Shown here piece after piece: positions 43,388 through 52,776 of a DNA stretch of 64,000 nt; the first letter of the stretch is position 1, and every line of letters begins with the position of its first letter. Both the position numbers and the translations under genes were made by a program. The notes beneath the pieces are model-generated. The model was given only the letters and a program-made list of their open reading frames with translations. It was not told the DNA's origin and made no database searches. Origin of the DNA: Brevundimonas sp. G8 (GTDB taxonomy: Bacteria > Pseudomonadota > Alphaproteobacteria > Caulobacterales > Caulobacteraceae); contig NZ_LR732816.1 of assembly GCF_902506205.1 (NCBI RefSeq), positions 1,619,603-1,683,602 of the forward strand, in the 5' to 3' direction.

Positions 43388-45472
43388 ATGACGCGTTCAC
43401 GCTGGATGGCGGCCGCCGCCTTTGGAACCCTGATGCTGGCCGCCGCGCCCGCGTTCGCTCAGGAGGCGGCGACTGCGCCGGCCGAGGCGGCGGCGCCCCC
43501 ATCCCAGGCTCAGCCGCGCGGCTTGTCGCTGAAGGATCTGGCGATGATGGAGCGGGTCAGCGAGCCGCGCGTCTCGCCGGACGGCCGCCAGATCGTCTAC
43601 GCCGTGCGCACCACGGACTGGGACGACAACAAGGGCGTCAACGGCCTGTGGCTGGCCGACGTTGCGGGGGGAGAGCCGCGCAGGCTGGCGATTTCCGAAG
43701 GCGGCGCCTCCGGTGCGCGCTGGGCGCCGGACGGCGGGGCGATCTATTTCCTGTCGTCGCGGGGTGGATCGAACCAGGTGTGGCGCACGGATGCGGCCGG
43801 GATGGCGGCGGCCCAGGTGACGACCCTGCCGTTCGACGTCTCGGGTTTCCGCATCGCGCCGGACGGCAAGTCGCTGGTGCTGGCGGTTTCGGTCTTCGTG
43901 GATTGCGACACCCTGGCCTGCACCAAGACGCGGCTGGATGCGCGCGCCAAGTCGACGCTTCAGACCTATGACCGACTGCCGCTGCGCGACTTCGACCATT
44001 GGGTCGATACGCGCCGCACCCATCTGTTCGTCCAGCCGCTGAACGGCTCGGGCCTGGGGGGCGGCGAGCCGCGCGATCTGCTGACGGGCCTAGACGCCGA
44101 TGTCTCGGCGGGCGATTCCAGCTTCGACATTTCGCCGGACGGCCGGACGCTGGTTTACGGCACCCAGACGCAAGGAGCGGGCGAGCCCTTCACCAGCAAC
44201 AGCGACGTTTTCCGTGTCGCGCTTGAAGGCGGCGCGCCGGTCAATCTGACGGAAGGCAACAAGGGGCCGGACGGCAATCCCGTCTTTTCGCCGAACGGTC
44301 GCCAACTGGCCTGGTTGTCGGCTCCGCGCGAAAACGTCGGCGGGGATCAGGCGGCGGTCTGGGTGGCTGACGCCGACGGGTCGGGCGCGAGGAAGCTGAC
44401 CGACTGGGATCGCGGGGCGGGCGGCCTGCAATGGCGCACCGACGGCCGGTCGCTGCTGGTCTCTGCGGCGGACGAGGGCCAGAACCGGCTGTTCTCGGTC
44501 GACGCCCGCAACGGCCGGGTCACGCCCCTGACCCGGACGGGCACGGTCGGGTCCTATGAAGAGGTGGCGGGCGTCCTGGCCTACGCCCACGAAAGCTTCG
44601 TCGCCCCGACCCAGATCTTCGTCCACACCAACGGCGAGCCGCGCCAGATCAGCCGCCAGAACGCCGAGGTGCTGGCGCAACTGGACCTGCCCAAGGGCGA
44701 GGCCTTCACCTTCGCGGGCTGGAACAATGAGCCGGTGCAGGGATGGGTGTTCAAACCGGCCGGTGCGGTCGAGGGGCGGCGCTATCCGGCCGTCTATCTG
44801 ATCCACGGCGGGCCCAAGTCGCCCTGGACCGAGAGCTTCTCCTACCGCTGGAACCCGCAGACTTATACGGCCGCCGGCTATGCAGTGGTGATGATCAACT
44901 TCCACGGTTCGCCCGGTTACGGCCAGGCCTTCACCGACGCCATCAACAATCACTGGGGCGACCGGCCGCTGGAGGATCTGGAGAAGGGCTGGACGGCGGC
45001 CCTGGCCAACAACCCGTGGATCGACGGCGACCGGGCCTGCGCCTTGGGCGCCTCCTACGGCGGCTATATGGTCAATATGATCGCCGGCAAGTGGAACGGG
45101 CCGTGGCGCTGCCTGGTCAACCACGCCGGGGTGTTCGACGTGCCCCAGCTGATGAACGCCATGGATATCGGCAACTTCATCTGGGAGTTCGGCGGGCCGA
45201 GCTGGGAGCGCAAGGAGGTGTACGACGCCTTCAACCCGGAGACCTTCGTGGGCGACTGGAAGAAACCGATGCTGGTGCTGCACGGGTCGAAAGACTTCCG
45301 CGTGCCGATGGAGCAGGGGCTGGCGACCTTCTCGGCCCTGCAGCGCGAGGGCATCCCCAGCCGCTTCGTCCATGTGCCGGACGAGAACCACTGGGTGCTG
45401 AAGCCCCGCACCTGGGTCGATTGGCAGCAGGAAATCCTGGACTGGGTCGGCCGCTATACGGCGGCCCAATAG
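43388..45472 (+). CDS. Secreted S9 family prolyl oligopeptidase-like peptidase
   Basis: A 694-residue serine peptidase with a signal peptide (about 1-24) and a WD40-like beta-propeller region (about 55-420, with SPDGRQIVY and SPNGRQLAW repeats). The C-terminal alpha/beta-hydrolase domain has the nucleophile in GASYGGYM (near S554), the Asp in HGSKDFRVP (near 634) and the His in ENHWVL (near 667). It is a dipeptidyl or acylaminoacyl peptidase, probably periplasmic. A paralogue lies at 46240, separated by a toxin-antitoxin pair. Confidence 0.93.
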   Translation: MTRSRWMAAAAFGTLMLAAAPAFAQEAATAPAEAAAPPSQAQPRGLSLKDLAMMERVSEPRVSPDGRQIVYAVRTTDWDDNKGVNGLWLADVAGGEPRRLAISEGGASGARWAPDGGAIYFLSSRGGSNQVWRTDAAGMAAAQVTTLPFDVSGFRIAPDGKSLVLAVSVFVDCDTLACTKTRLDARAKSTLQTYDRLPLRDFDHWVDTRRTHLFVQPLNGSGLGGGEPRDLLTGLDADVSAGDSSFDISPDGRTLVYGTQTQGAGEPFTSNSDVFRVALEGGAPVNLTEGNKGPDGNPVFSPNGRQLAWLSAPRENVGGDQAAVWVADADGSGARKLTDWDRGAGGLQWRTDGRSLLVSAADEGQNRLFSVDARNGRVTPLTRTGTVGSYEEVAGVLAYAHESFVAPTQIFVHTNGEPRQISRQNAEVLAQLDLPKGEAFTFAGWNNEPVQGWVFKPAGAVEGRRYPAVYLIHGGPKSPWTESFSYRWNPQTYTAAGYAVVMINFHGSPGYGQAFTDAINNHWGDRPLEDLEKGWTAALANNPWIDGDRACALGASYGGYMVNMIAGKWNGPWRCLVNHAGVFDVPQLMNAMDIGNFIWEFGGPSWERKEVYDAFNPETFVGDWKKPMLVLHGSKDFRVPMEQGLATFSALQREGIPSRFVHVPDENHWVLKPRTWVDWQQEILDWVGRYTAAQ

Positions 45473-45485
45473 GCCGCCAAGCAGG

Positions 45486-45872
45486 TCACCAGATCCGGGC
45501 GACCCCGAAACTGTCGAACAGGCGCTCGTTGGACACGAGCGTCAGTTCGTTGAGCAGGCCCTGGGCGATCAGCAGCCGGTCGAACGGATCGCGGTGGGCA
45601 TTGTCCATGCGGCCGGCTTGCGACGCCTCGCGGGCGGTGATGGGAAGGATGGCGAACCCTTCGAGCTCGACCTCGGCCTCGAAGCGTTCCGCCAGAGGCG
45701 CGGCCTGCGGCAATCGACCCATGCCGTGTTTGAGGGCGATCTCATAGGCCGAGACCGCGCTGACGAAGACGGTATTGCCGCCGTCCCGTATCGCCGCCTC
45801 GGCAGTTTGGCTGAGGCCAGTCTCGCCGGACATCCACCAGATCAGGGCATGGGTGTCGAGCAGCAGCCTCAT
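45486..45872 (-). CDS. PIN-domain ribonuclease toxin (VapC-like)
   Basis: A 128-residue PIN toxin starting MRLLLDTHALIWW (Asp at 6), the classic VapC N-terminus. Further acidic sites are VSAVSAYEIALKHG (Glu near 48) and NAHRDPFDRLLIAQ (Asp near 93 and 96). The C-terminal SNERLFDSFG segment fits. Its start overlaps the antitoxin stop in ATGA. The pair lies between two S9 peptidase genes on the opposite strand, 13 bp after the first one ends. Confidence 0.85.
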   Translation of the reverse strand: MRLLLDTHALIWWMSGETGLSQTAEAAIRDGGNTVFVSAVSAYEIALKHGMGRLPQAAPLAERFEAEVELEGFAILPITAREASQAGRMDNAHRDPFDRLLIAQGLLNELTLVSNERLFDSFGVARIW

Positions 45873-46114
45873 TCGCCCCGTCCTTCCCACAGGCGCAGTT
45901 CATCTTCGGGCAAGGGGTCGAAGAAGCGCGCATCCATCGCCACGACACCCCTGAGCCGCCCCGGCTTGCGATCAGGCTTGGCGGCCGGTTCGAACGGCAC
46001 GATCCGCACGGCCGGCTTGTCGCCGCGGGCGATGACGACCTCTTCGCCGCGTTCGGCGGCGGCGATCAGTTTGGAGAGATGGGTCTTGGCGTAGTGGACG
46101 GTGACGGTGGTCAT
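45869..46114 (-). CDS. Antitoxin of the Phd/YefM family
   Basis: An 81-residue antitoxin with the Phd fold: TTVTVHYAKTHLSKLIAAAERGEEVVI then RGDKPAVRI at the end of the DNA-binding part. The C-terminal DARFFDPLPEDELRLW segment is the expected toxin-binding tail. ATG 46114 is chosen by motif alignment. A 10-base palindrome at 46151-46160 lies 36 bp upstream and may be its operator. Confidence 0.85.
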   Translation of the reverse strand: MTTVTVHYAKTHLSKLIAAAERGEEVVIARGDKPAVRIVPFEPAAKPDRKPGRLRGVVAMDARFFDPLPEDELRLWEGRGE

Positions 46115-46150
46115 GTCGCGCTCCCCGAAAGCCTGAGTGGGTCTAACCAT

Positions 46151-46160
46151 CTTAGCTAAG
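46151..46160. promoter_or_regulatory. Palindrome in the antitoxin promoter region
   Basis: CTTAGCTAAG is a perfect 10-base palindrome in an AT-richer patch between the divergent antitoxin (46114) and peptidase (46240) genes. Autoregulating antitoxins of this family bind such sites, so it is a plausible operator. Confidence 0.4.
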
Positions 46161-46239
46161 TCACCTGCGCGCAGCAACTTCCGCCCGGCGAACGGCGGTG
46201 CTACGCCTTGCCGCAGCAAGATTTCCGAGGAAGAGCTTG

Positions 46240-48351
46240 ATGCGTCACCGTTCCCTTCTGTCCGCCGCCTGCGCGGCTGTCGCCCTGATGAGCGGCGTTC
46301 CGGCCTTGGCTCAGGTTCCGCCCGCCCCGGTTCCCGCCGCGCCTGCGACGCCCGACGCCTTCACCTATCAGGACATGATCACCGCCAACCGGCTGGGCGA
46401 TCCGCAGGTTTCGCCGGACGGTCGCTATGTCGTCTATTCGGTGACGACCACGGATGTTCAGGCCAACAGTCGCGCGGGCAGCCTGTGGATACTGGACCTG
46501 ACGACGCCGGATACGGCGCCGCGTCGCCTGGCCATCTCGGACCAGGGCGCCAACACCGCGCGCTGGGGCGGGGACGGCAATCTGTATTTCCTGTCGGGAA
46601 AATCGGGCGCGAGCCAGGTCTGGCGCGTGGCTTCGCCCACGTCGGCGGCTGTGCAGGTGACCAATCTTCCGACCGACGTGAACGCCTATAGGATCAGCCC
46701 GACGGGCGACAAGGTGGCGGTGTCGCTGGCTGTGTATCCCAATGCGGCCGACCTCAACGCCTCTGTTCAACAGGGCAAGGCCATCGCCGAACAGAAGACG
46801 ACGGGTCAGGTCTACGACCGCATGTTCGTGCGTCACTGGGACACCTGGAACGACCACACCCAGAACCACCTGTTCGTCCAGTCCATCGGCCGCGACGGCA
46901 AGGCGACGGGAACGCCTTCCTGGATCACCAAGGGCTTCGATGGCGACACGCCGTCCAAGCCGTTCGGCGACGAGAGCGAGTTCGTCTTCACGCCGGCGGG
47001 TGACGCCGTGGTCTTCTCGGCGCGCCTGGCGGGCCAGACCGAGCCGTGGAGCACCAACTTCGACCTGTGGAAGACCAACGGCCTGTCGGGCGACGGCACC
47101 TTTACTAACCTGACCGACGACAACGACGCCTGGGACACCGGCCCGGTCTTCTCGCCGGACGGGCGGACCCTGGCCTATCGCGCCATGGCGCGGCCGGGCT
47201 TCGAGGCGGATCGCTATCAGATCGTGCTGATGGATGTCGAAACCGGCCAGAAGCGCGAGATCGCGTCGAACTGGGATCGGTCGGCGGATACCCTGCAATG
47301 GTCGCGCGACGGACAGACGCTATACACGACGGCGGGCGACGTCGGCTCAACCAAGCTTTTCTCGGTGGATACGCGCAACGGGGTGGTGACGCCGATCACG
47401 GGGGCGGGCCACGTCTCGGCCTTCCAGCAGACGCCGTCGGGTTTCGTCTTCGCTCAGGACAGCCTGCGCGAGCCGGGCGACCTCTATTTCAAGACCTATC
47501 TCGGTCGCGAGATGCCGCGCCGCCTGACCCAGGCCAACCCCGCATTCGCCGCCAAATCGTTCGGCGAGTATGAGCAGTTCAGCTTCCCCGGCTGGAACAA
47601 CGAGACGGTGCACGGCTATGTCATCAAGCCGGTCGGCTATGTCGAAGGTCAGAAATATCCGGTCGCCTTCCTGATCCACGGCGGGCCGCAGGGTTCGTTC
47701 GGCGACGGCTGGTCCTATCGCTGGAACCCCGAGACCTATGCCGGCGCGGGCTATGCGGTGGTGATGATCGATTTCCACGGCTCGACCGGCTACGGCCAGG
47801 CCTTCACCGACGCCATCAGCCAGCACTGGGGCGACCGCCCGCTGGAAGACCTGCAGAAGGGCTGGGCGGCAGCGCAGCAGAAGTACGGGTTCCTGGACGG
47901 CGACAACGCCTGTGCGCTGGGCGCGTCGTACGGCGGCTATATGATCAACTGGATCGCCGGCAACTGGTCCAACGAGTTCAAGTGCCTGGTCAACCACGAC
48001 GGCGTCTTCGACACCTTCGGCATGGGCTATTCCAGCGAAGAGCTGTGGTTCACGGAATGGGAATACGGCGGCACGCCGTGGTCCAATCCCGAGGGCTATC
48101 AAAAGTTCAACCCGGCCAACCACGTCGAGAACTGGAAGACGCCGATGTTGGTCGTCCAGGGCGATCGCGACTTCCGCATTCCGACCGCCCAGGGCCTGTC
48201 GACCTATACGGCCCTGCAACGTCGCGGCATCGACAGCCGCCTGATCGTCTTCCCCAACGAGAACCATTGGGTGCTGAAGCCGGCCAACAGCCTGCAATGG
48301 CACAATGAAGTGTTCGGCTGGCTGAACAAATACCTGACGCCGGCGCAGTAA
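46240..48351 (+). CDS. Secreted S9 family prolyl oligopeptidase-like peptidase (paralogue)
   Basis: A 703-residue peptidase of the same architecture as the gene at 43388: signal peptide (about 1-25, ending ALAQ), beta-propeller (VSPDGRYVVYSV; FSPDGRTLAY) and hydrolase domain with GASYGGYM (near S563), QGDRDFRIP (near 643) and ENHWVL (near 676). Identity to the first copy in the catalytic domain is high (for example the shared RWNPxTY and DFHGS/FHGS segments). They probably arose by gene duplication. A terminator follows. Confidence 0.93.
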   Translation: MRHRSLLSAACAAVALMSGVPALAQVPPAPVPAAPATPDAFTYQDMITANRLGDPQVSPDGRYVVYSVTTTDVQANSRAGSLWILDLTTPDTAPRRLAISDQGANTARWGGDGNLYFLSGKSGASQVWRVASPTSAAVQVTNLPTDVNAYRISPTGDKVAVSLAVYPNAADLNASVQQGKAIAEQKTTGQVYDRMFVRHWDTWNDHTQNHLFVQSIGRDGKATGTPSWITKGFDGDTPSKPFGDESEFVFTPAGDAVVFSARLAGQTEPWSTNFDLWKTNGLSGDGTFTNLTDDNDAWDTGPVFSPDGRTLAYRAMARPGFEADRYQIVLMDVETGQKREIASNWDRSADTLQWSRDGQTLYTTAGDVGSTKLFSVDTRNGVVTPITGAGHVSAFQQTPSGFVFAQDSLREPGDLYFKTYLGREMPRRLTQANPAFAAKSFGEYEQFSFPGWNNETVHGYVIKPVGYVEGQKYPVAFLIHGGPQGSFGDGWSYRWNPETYAGAGYAVVMIDFHGSTGYGQAFTDAISQHWGDRPLEDLQKGWAAAQQKYGFLDGDNACALGASYGGYMINWIAGNWSNEFKCLVNHDGVFDTFGMGYSSEELWFTEWEYGGTPWSNPEGYQKFNPANHVENWKTPMLVVQGDRDFRIPTAQGLSTYTALQRRGIDSRLIVFPNENHWVLKPANSLQWHNEVFGWLNKYLTPAQ

Positions 48352-48378
48352 GACCCTTCAGTCTGGAACGACAAAAAG

Positions 48379-48402
48379 GGGCGCGGTCGTCAGACCGCGC
48401 CC
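48379..48402 (+). terminator. Intrinsic terminator after the second peptidase
   Basis: GGGCGCGGTC and GACCGCGCCC pair perfectly around GTCA, preceded by an A run and followed by TTCTTC. It lies 27 bases after the stop codon. Because of the flanking A run it could act in both directions, for the convergent gene at 48427 too. Confidence 0.75.
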
Positions 48403-48426
48403 TTCTTCATGCGTCCAACCGAAGGA

Positions 48427-48735
48427 TCAGAGCGAGGCGCGCATCTGGGGCGCGCCGGCCAGGCGATCATACTGGTGCGCGGTCATGCAGCGCGGGGCGG
48501 CCCAGCGCTGGCCCGACTGGCGGGCGGCGACGGCCTGTTGTGCGGTGACGAAGGTGGGGGTCACGCCGTTGTCGCGCTGATAGGCGAGGCGCGAGGCCGC
48601 GTCGGTTCCACAGACCCTGACGGACTGGAGCACCGCGGCGCGTTCGGTGCGTGGCGTCGAGCTTTGGGCCAGGCTGGGCGACGCGGCGGCCGCCAGGGCG
48701 GCGACGATCAGGGCAGGGGTGAGAAAACGGGTCAT
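48427..48735 (-). CDS. Small exported protein of unknown function
   Basis: A 102-residue protein from ATG 48735 with a signal peptide (about 1-23, ending SLAQ). The mature part (about 80 residues) has two cysteines (RVCGTDAAS and PRCMTAHQ) and no further membrane segment, so a disulfide in the periplasm is possible. The region upstream (48751-48853) is AT-rich and holds the divergent AsmA-family promoter; for this gene TTTACA and TATTTC on the minus strand, spaced 18 bases, are a possible promoter. I do not recognise the family. Confidence 0.65.
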   Translation of the reverse strand: MTRFLTPALIVAALAAAASPSLAQSSTPRTERAAVLQSVRVCGTDAASRLAYQRDNGVTPTFVTAQQAVAARQSGQRWAAPRCMTAHQYDRLAGAPQMRASL

Positions 48736-48853
48736 CGGGTCATCCTCCATGGCCTGAATTAAGATCAGGACTCTGACGAAATATGCGCCGATATTTCCAT
48801 TTGTAAAGAATATGCGACAAGTTCACGTCAAATAGACGACGATCAACGATAGG

Positions 48854-50956
48854 TTGACGTTGCGGCGCCAAACTGGAGCTGATGCGTTCTCTGTGGCTGA
48901 CGGAGACGAGCGATTGTCGAACCCACGGAATTGGCGGACTTTTCGGGCTGACGTGCATCAAAGGGCGCTGGTTCCAGCAGGCGTGCGCCTGCGGTCCTGG
49001 CGCGACTGGGTTCGCGACAATGACCCCGTCTATGCGGCGGCGCGGCGGCCCGGATCGGCGGAAAAATGGGCGGCGGGGGTGGTGCTGGTCCTCGTCGCGG
49101 TCGTGGTGCTGTTCCTGGCCCTGTTCGACTGGAACATGCTGCGCGGACCGATCGGCCGCTGGGCTTCGGTCAAATACGATCGTCAGATCGCCCTGACGGG
49201 GGATCTGGACGTCAACCTGTTCAGCTGGACGCCGTCCGCCGTGGTGCGCGGGCTCAAGGTCGGTGGGCCGGACTGGGCGCGGGATCGCGACACGGCCGAC
49301 GTCGACGAGGTCCGCGCCTCGGTCAGGCTCAGGAAACTGCTGGCCGGCCAGATCGAGATGCCGCTGCTCAGCTTCACCCGGCCCAAGGTCGTGCTGATCT
49401 CGACCAAGGACGGCCGCAAGAGCTGGGAGCTGAACCCGGACAAGCCCGACACCGGCGAGGGTCTGAAACTGCCGGTGATCCAGCAACTGATCATCACCGA
49501 CGGCCAACTGTCCTTCGACGAGCAGCGGCGGGGCCTGACGCTGCAGGCCGCCGTCAATGCGCGCGAAGCCGCCAGCGGCGCCGGCTTCCTGCTGGACGGG
49601 CGAGGCACGGTGAACGGCTCGCCCCTGACGCTGAAGATCGAGGGCGGTCCCTTCATGAATATTCGGCGCAACCGGCCCTATCGGTTCGAGGCCGAGGTCA
49701 GCGGGGCGGGGTCGTCCCTGACCGGCAAGGGCGCCATCACCCGCCCGTTCGACTTGGGTCGGTTCGATGCGACCCTGACGATGGAGGGACGCAATATGTC
49801 GGACCTCTATCTGCTGACGGGCGTCACCCTGCCCAATACGCCGCCTTATCGGCTTTCGGGCGCGCTGAACCGCAACGAGCGGATCTGGACCTTCAAGGAT
49901 TTCGACGGGCGCGTCGGCGCGTCCGACCTGTCGGGCGAGGTGCGGGTCGATTCCGCCCAGCGCCTGAGGGTCGATGCGCAACTGACCTCGCGCCGGCTGG
50001 ACATCGACGATTTGGCCGCCGTGCTGGGTGCGCGGACCCGGACCAATGCGGCCGGTACCGATACCGAGGCGCCGGTCGCAGTCGGCGGCAAGCTGCTGCC
50101 CGACGCCAAGCTTCAGACCGAACGCCTGCGCACCATGGACGGAACCCTGACCTACCGGGCGGCTGCGGTGAAGGCGAACGAGTTCGACGTGCGGGCCGTG
50201 AACCTAGGGGCCGATCTGAAAGACGGTATACTCAAGCTCGACCCGATCAGCTTCAACTTCAACCGGGGCGAAATGAACGGCACGGCGCGGATCAATGCGA
50301 CCCGGGATACGCCCTACAGCACCGTCGATCTGCGTCTGTCCGGCTATCCGCTGGAATCGATCATTCCCGCCCGTAACGGCTCGGTTCCCTTGAGTGGTCG
50401 CGCCCTGGGTCGGGCCAGGCTGGAAGGGCCGGGCGCCTCGATCCATGATTTTGCGGGGGCGTCGAAAGGCTCGCTCAGCCTGGTGGTGCCGAACGGCAAG
50501 ATGCGGGCGGCCTTCGCCGAACTGCTGGGCATCAACGCCAGCGCGGGCCTGCTGAAACTGCTCAGCGGCGATCAGTCCGAAAGCCAAATCCGCTGCGCCG
50601 TCGCCGATTTCAGCGTCAGCAGGGGCACGGCGACCGCCCGCACCTTCGTCATCGATACGGATGTGGTCCTGGCTCAGGGCAAGGGCACGATAAACCTGGG
50701 GGCCGAGACCATGAACCTGCGCATCGAGGGCGAATCCAAGAAGCCGCGCCTGCTGCGCCTGTGGGCGCCCATCACCGTCTCCGGCCCGTTGACGGCGCCC
50801 AAGGTCGGGGTCGATCTGGGCGATGTGGTGTCGCAGGGCGGTCTGGCGGGTCTGCTGGGCGCGGTGGTGGCGCCGGTCACCGCCCTGTTCGCCTTCGTCG
50901 ATCCGGGCCTGGCCGAGGACGCCGACTGTGGTCGACTCATTGCTGGGGCGCGCTAA
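48854..50956 (+). CDS. AsmA family membrane protein
   Basis: A protein of up to 700 residues. Residues 1-65 (if the first start is right) are hydrophilic, then comes a membrane segment (about 75-95) and the AsmA N-domain (GRWASVKYDRQIALTGDLDVNLF and TPSAVVRGLKVGGPDWA), ending with the C-terminal AsmA_2-like region (AQGKGTINLGAETMNLRIEG then APKVGVDL). The start is uncertain: a GTG at 48893 is also in frame. AsmA proteins influence phospholipid transport and outer membrane assembly. This one is read from a gap with an AT-rich promoter region. Confidence 0.85.
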   Translation: MTLRRQTGADAFSVADGDERLSNPRNWRTFRADVHQRALVPAGVRLRSWRDWVRDNDPVYAAARRPGSAEKWAAGVVLVLVAVVVLFLALFDWNMLRGPIGRWASVKYDRQIALTGDLDVNLFSWTPSAVVRGLKVGGPDWARDRDTADVDEVRASVRLRKLLAGQIEMPLLSFTRPKVVLISTKDGRKSWELNPDKPDTGEGLKLPVIQQLIITDGQLSFDEQRRGLTLQAAVNAREAASGAGFLLDGRGTVNGSPLTLKIEGGPFMNIRRNRPYRFEAEVSGAGSSLTGKGAITRPFDLGRFDATLTMEGRNMSDLYLLTGVTLPNTPPYRLSGALNRNERIWTFKDFDGRVGASDLSGEVRVDSAQRLRVDAQLTSRRLDIDDLAAVLGARTRTNAAGTDTEAPVAVGGKLLPDAKLQTERLRTMDGTLTYRAAAVKANEFDVRAVNLGADLKDGILKLDPISFNFNRGEMNGTARINATRDTPYSTVDLRLSGYPLESIIPARNGSVPLSGRALGRARLEGPGASIHDFAGASKGSLSLVVPNGKMRAAFAELLGINASAGLLKLLSGDQSESQIRCAVADFSVSRGTATARTFVIDTDVVLAQGKGTINLGAETMNLRIEGESKKPRLLRLWAPITVSGPLTAPKVGVDLGDVVSQGGLAGLLGAVVAPVTALFAFVDPGLAEDADCGRLIAGAR

Positions 50957-51019
50957 TCATCGGGGTGACGAAGACCGAATCGGCGGCGCGAACGTATTGA
51001 CCGCGATGGAACCTTGCAC

Positions 51020-51871
51020 ATGACCCGCCGTGGCCTGTTCGCGCCCGCCCTTGGGCTTTTCGCCGCCGCCTGCTCGCCGCTGGGCCTGCTCAACACCCTG
51101 GGGCCGAGGGACGGCGGGGTGCGCCGCGTCGCGCGCGACATCGCCTATGGCGACGATTCGCGCCAGCGGATGGACCTCTACGCCCCGACCGCGCCGGGAC
51201 CGTATCCGACCCTGGTCTTCTTTTATGGTGGCGGCTGGGATTCCGGTTCGCGCAGCCAGTACGGCTGGGCGGCCCAGGCCTTGGCGGCGCAGGGGTTTGT
51301 CGTGGCCCTGCCCGACTATCGCGTCGTGCCCCAGGTCGTCTTTCCCGCCTTCATCGAGGACGCCGCCGCCGCCACAGCCAAGGCGGCGGATGTGGCGGCG
51401 CAATATGGCGGCGATCCCGCGCGCCTGGGTGTGCTGGGCCATTCGGCGGGGGCGCATCTGGCGATGATGATCGCGCTCGACCGGCGATACATGGCCGCCG
51501 TCGGTCGGCCCGACCTGATCAAGGCGGCGGCGGGGCTGGCGGGGCCTTACGACTTCCTGCCGTTCGACGTGGCGGCGTCGCGCAACGCTTTCGGCCGCGC
51601 GCCGGATCCGACCCTGACCCAGCCCGTCACCTTCGTGCGCGCCGACGCCCCGCCGCTGTGGCTGGGCCACGGCACGGCAGACACGGTGGTCCACGACGAG
51701 GACACCATCATTCTGAACGATCGGATACGCGCGGTCGGCGGTCGCTCGGAGGCCAAGCTCTATCCGGGGCTGGACCACGCCGACCTGATCGCGACCTTCT
51801 CGCCCCTGTTCCGCAAGAAGGCGACGGTCCTCGCCGACGTGGCGGGGTTCTTCCACCGGCAACTGGGCTAA
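51020..51871 (+). CDS. Alpha/beta-hydrolase (esterase) lipoprotein
   Basis: A 283-residue hydrolase with a twin-arginine-free signal MTRRGLFAPALGLF leading to a lipobox (AAAC at about 19). The oxyanion FFYGGGW (near 66) and the nucleophile GHSAGAHL (near 140) are those of the BD-FAE/hormone-sensitive-lipase-like family; the Asp in GTADTVV (near 217) and the His in GLDHADLI (near 252) complete the triad. Ester substrate unknown; probably envelope-anchored. ATG 51020 is chosen; a TTG two codons upstream is an alternative. Confidence 0.85.
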   Translation: MTRRGLFAPALGLFAAACSPLGLLNTLGPRDGGVRRVARDIAYGDDSRQRMDLYAPTAPGPYPTLVFFYGGGWDSGSRSQYGWAAQALAAQGFVVALPDYRVVPQVVFPAFIEDAAAATAKAADVAAQYGGDPARLGVLGHSAGAHLAMMIALDRRYMAAVGRPDLIKAAAGLAGPYDFLPFDVAASRNAFGRAPDPTLTQPVTFVRADAPPLWLGHGTADTVVHDEDTIILNDRIRAVGGRSEAKLYPGLDHADLIATFSPLFRKKATVLADVAGFFHRQLG

Positions 51872-51888
51872 TTAGGTTTTCAAGAAGG

Positions 51889-51973
51889 TGGTGCGGGCGG
51901 CCGGAATCGAACCGGCACTCCTTTCGGAACAGGATTTTGAATCCAGCGCGTCTACCAATTCCACCACGCCCGC
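51889..51973 (-). tRNA. tRNA-Leu (anticodon CAA)
   Basis: The minus strand from 51973 folds as a type II tRNA: acceptor GCGGGCG/CGCCCGC, anticodon loop TTCAAAA with CAA, a long variable arm (TTCC GAAA GGA), T arm GCCGG TTCGATT CCGGC, and an encoded CCA. One U-U mismatch occurs in the anticodon stem (second pair). It reads UUG codons. Confidence 0.95.
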
Positions 51974-52020
51974 AGAGGCCGCCTCATGCCACAGAGGGTA
52001 GAGGCGGGTCTAGTGTTCGT

Positions 52021-52776
52021 TCAGCGTTCCGTCATGCTGAAGGTCATTCTTGTCGTGAAGACGCCGCCCGCCTGCATAGGCGCCCCGTCGATGCGTTCCA
52101 CTCGCCCGCTTGTGATCATGCGCAAGGCATGGCGGCCAAAGCCCGAGCGTGCGGGGTTTTCGTCCAGAAGGGCGCAATCTTTGGGTTTGCCGCGTTCATC
52201 AACGGAGCACTGAATCAAAGCTTCCGCATAGCTGGCTGAGGGCAACGTCGGCGGCGGGGTGATCCTTGGTGGGACGGCCCAGACGACATCCAGTGGGCGG
52301 GGATCATAGATTGCGTCGGCAGCGTTTTCCAAGGCGATCTCGCAAGCCGTCATGACCGCGTCGAGCGCCGCATGATCGCGGGGAAGGGCGAGTTGGTAGC
52401 GTTGTGCTCGACGGTCACCCTCCGCAGGAATGCGCACGGTGAAGCTTTCTGACGAACGAAGGTGGCGCGCGTAGATCGAGGGGGCTGGAGCCAAAACGAC
52501 CGAGCCGTTGCTGTTCGGCGCAACCGACCAGGCCGAGGATACCAGCACCGGGGCGCGAAGACTGACGTCGAGTTTCCGAGTTCCTTCGGACCCAGCCATT
52601 GCCGGCAGTCCTCCCAACGCGAACACGAACCGTCCGTTTCGGCAGGCCGCCGAGAGGGTCACCCCGACATCATATTCAATAGACGCAGCTTCCAGGCCGT
52701 CCTTTTTCGTGGCCGTCCACGCCAGATCCGACACGACGGCTTCTTGTGCGAGCGCCAACAACAGGCCCACGATCAC
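52021..52776 (-). CDS. Putative exported protein with TonB C-terminal-like domain
   Basis: A 251-residue protein from a GTG at 52776 that overlaps the stop of the preceding gene. The N-terminus (about 1-15) looks like a short signal or anchor (VGLLLALAQEAV). The C-terminal 70 residues (YAEALIQCSVDERGKPKDCALLDENP and a final VFTTRMTFSM strand) resemble a TonB C-terminal domain, as seen in small TonB-like proteins. There is no long proline-rich linker. Two Cys pairs are present. Function is not known. Confidence 0.68.
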   Translation of the reverse strand: MIVGLLLALAQEAVVSDLAWTATKKDGLEAASIEYDVGVTLSAACRNGRFVFALGGLPAMAGSEGTRKLDVSLRAPVLVSSAWSVAPNSNGSVVLAPAPSIYARHLRSSESFTVRIPAEGDRRAQRYQLALPRDHAALDAVMTACEIALENAADAIYDPRPLDVVWAVPPRITPPPTLPSASYAEALIQCSVDERGKPKDCALLDENPARSGFGRHALRMITSGRVERIDGAPMQAGGVFTTRMTFSMTER

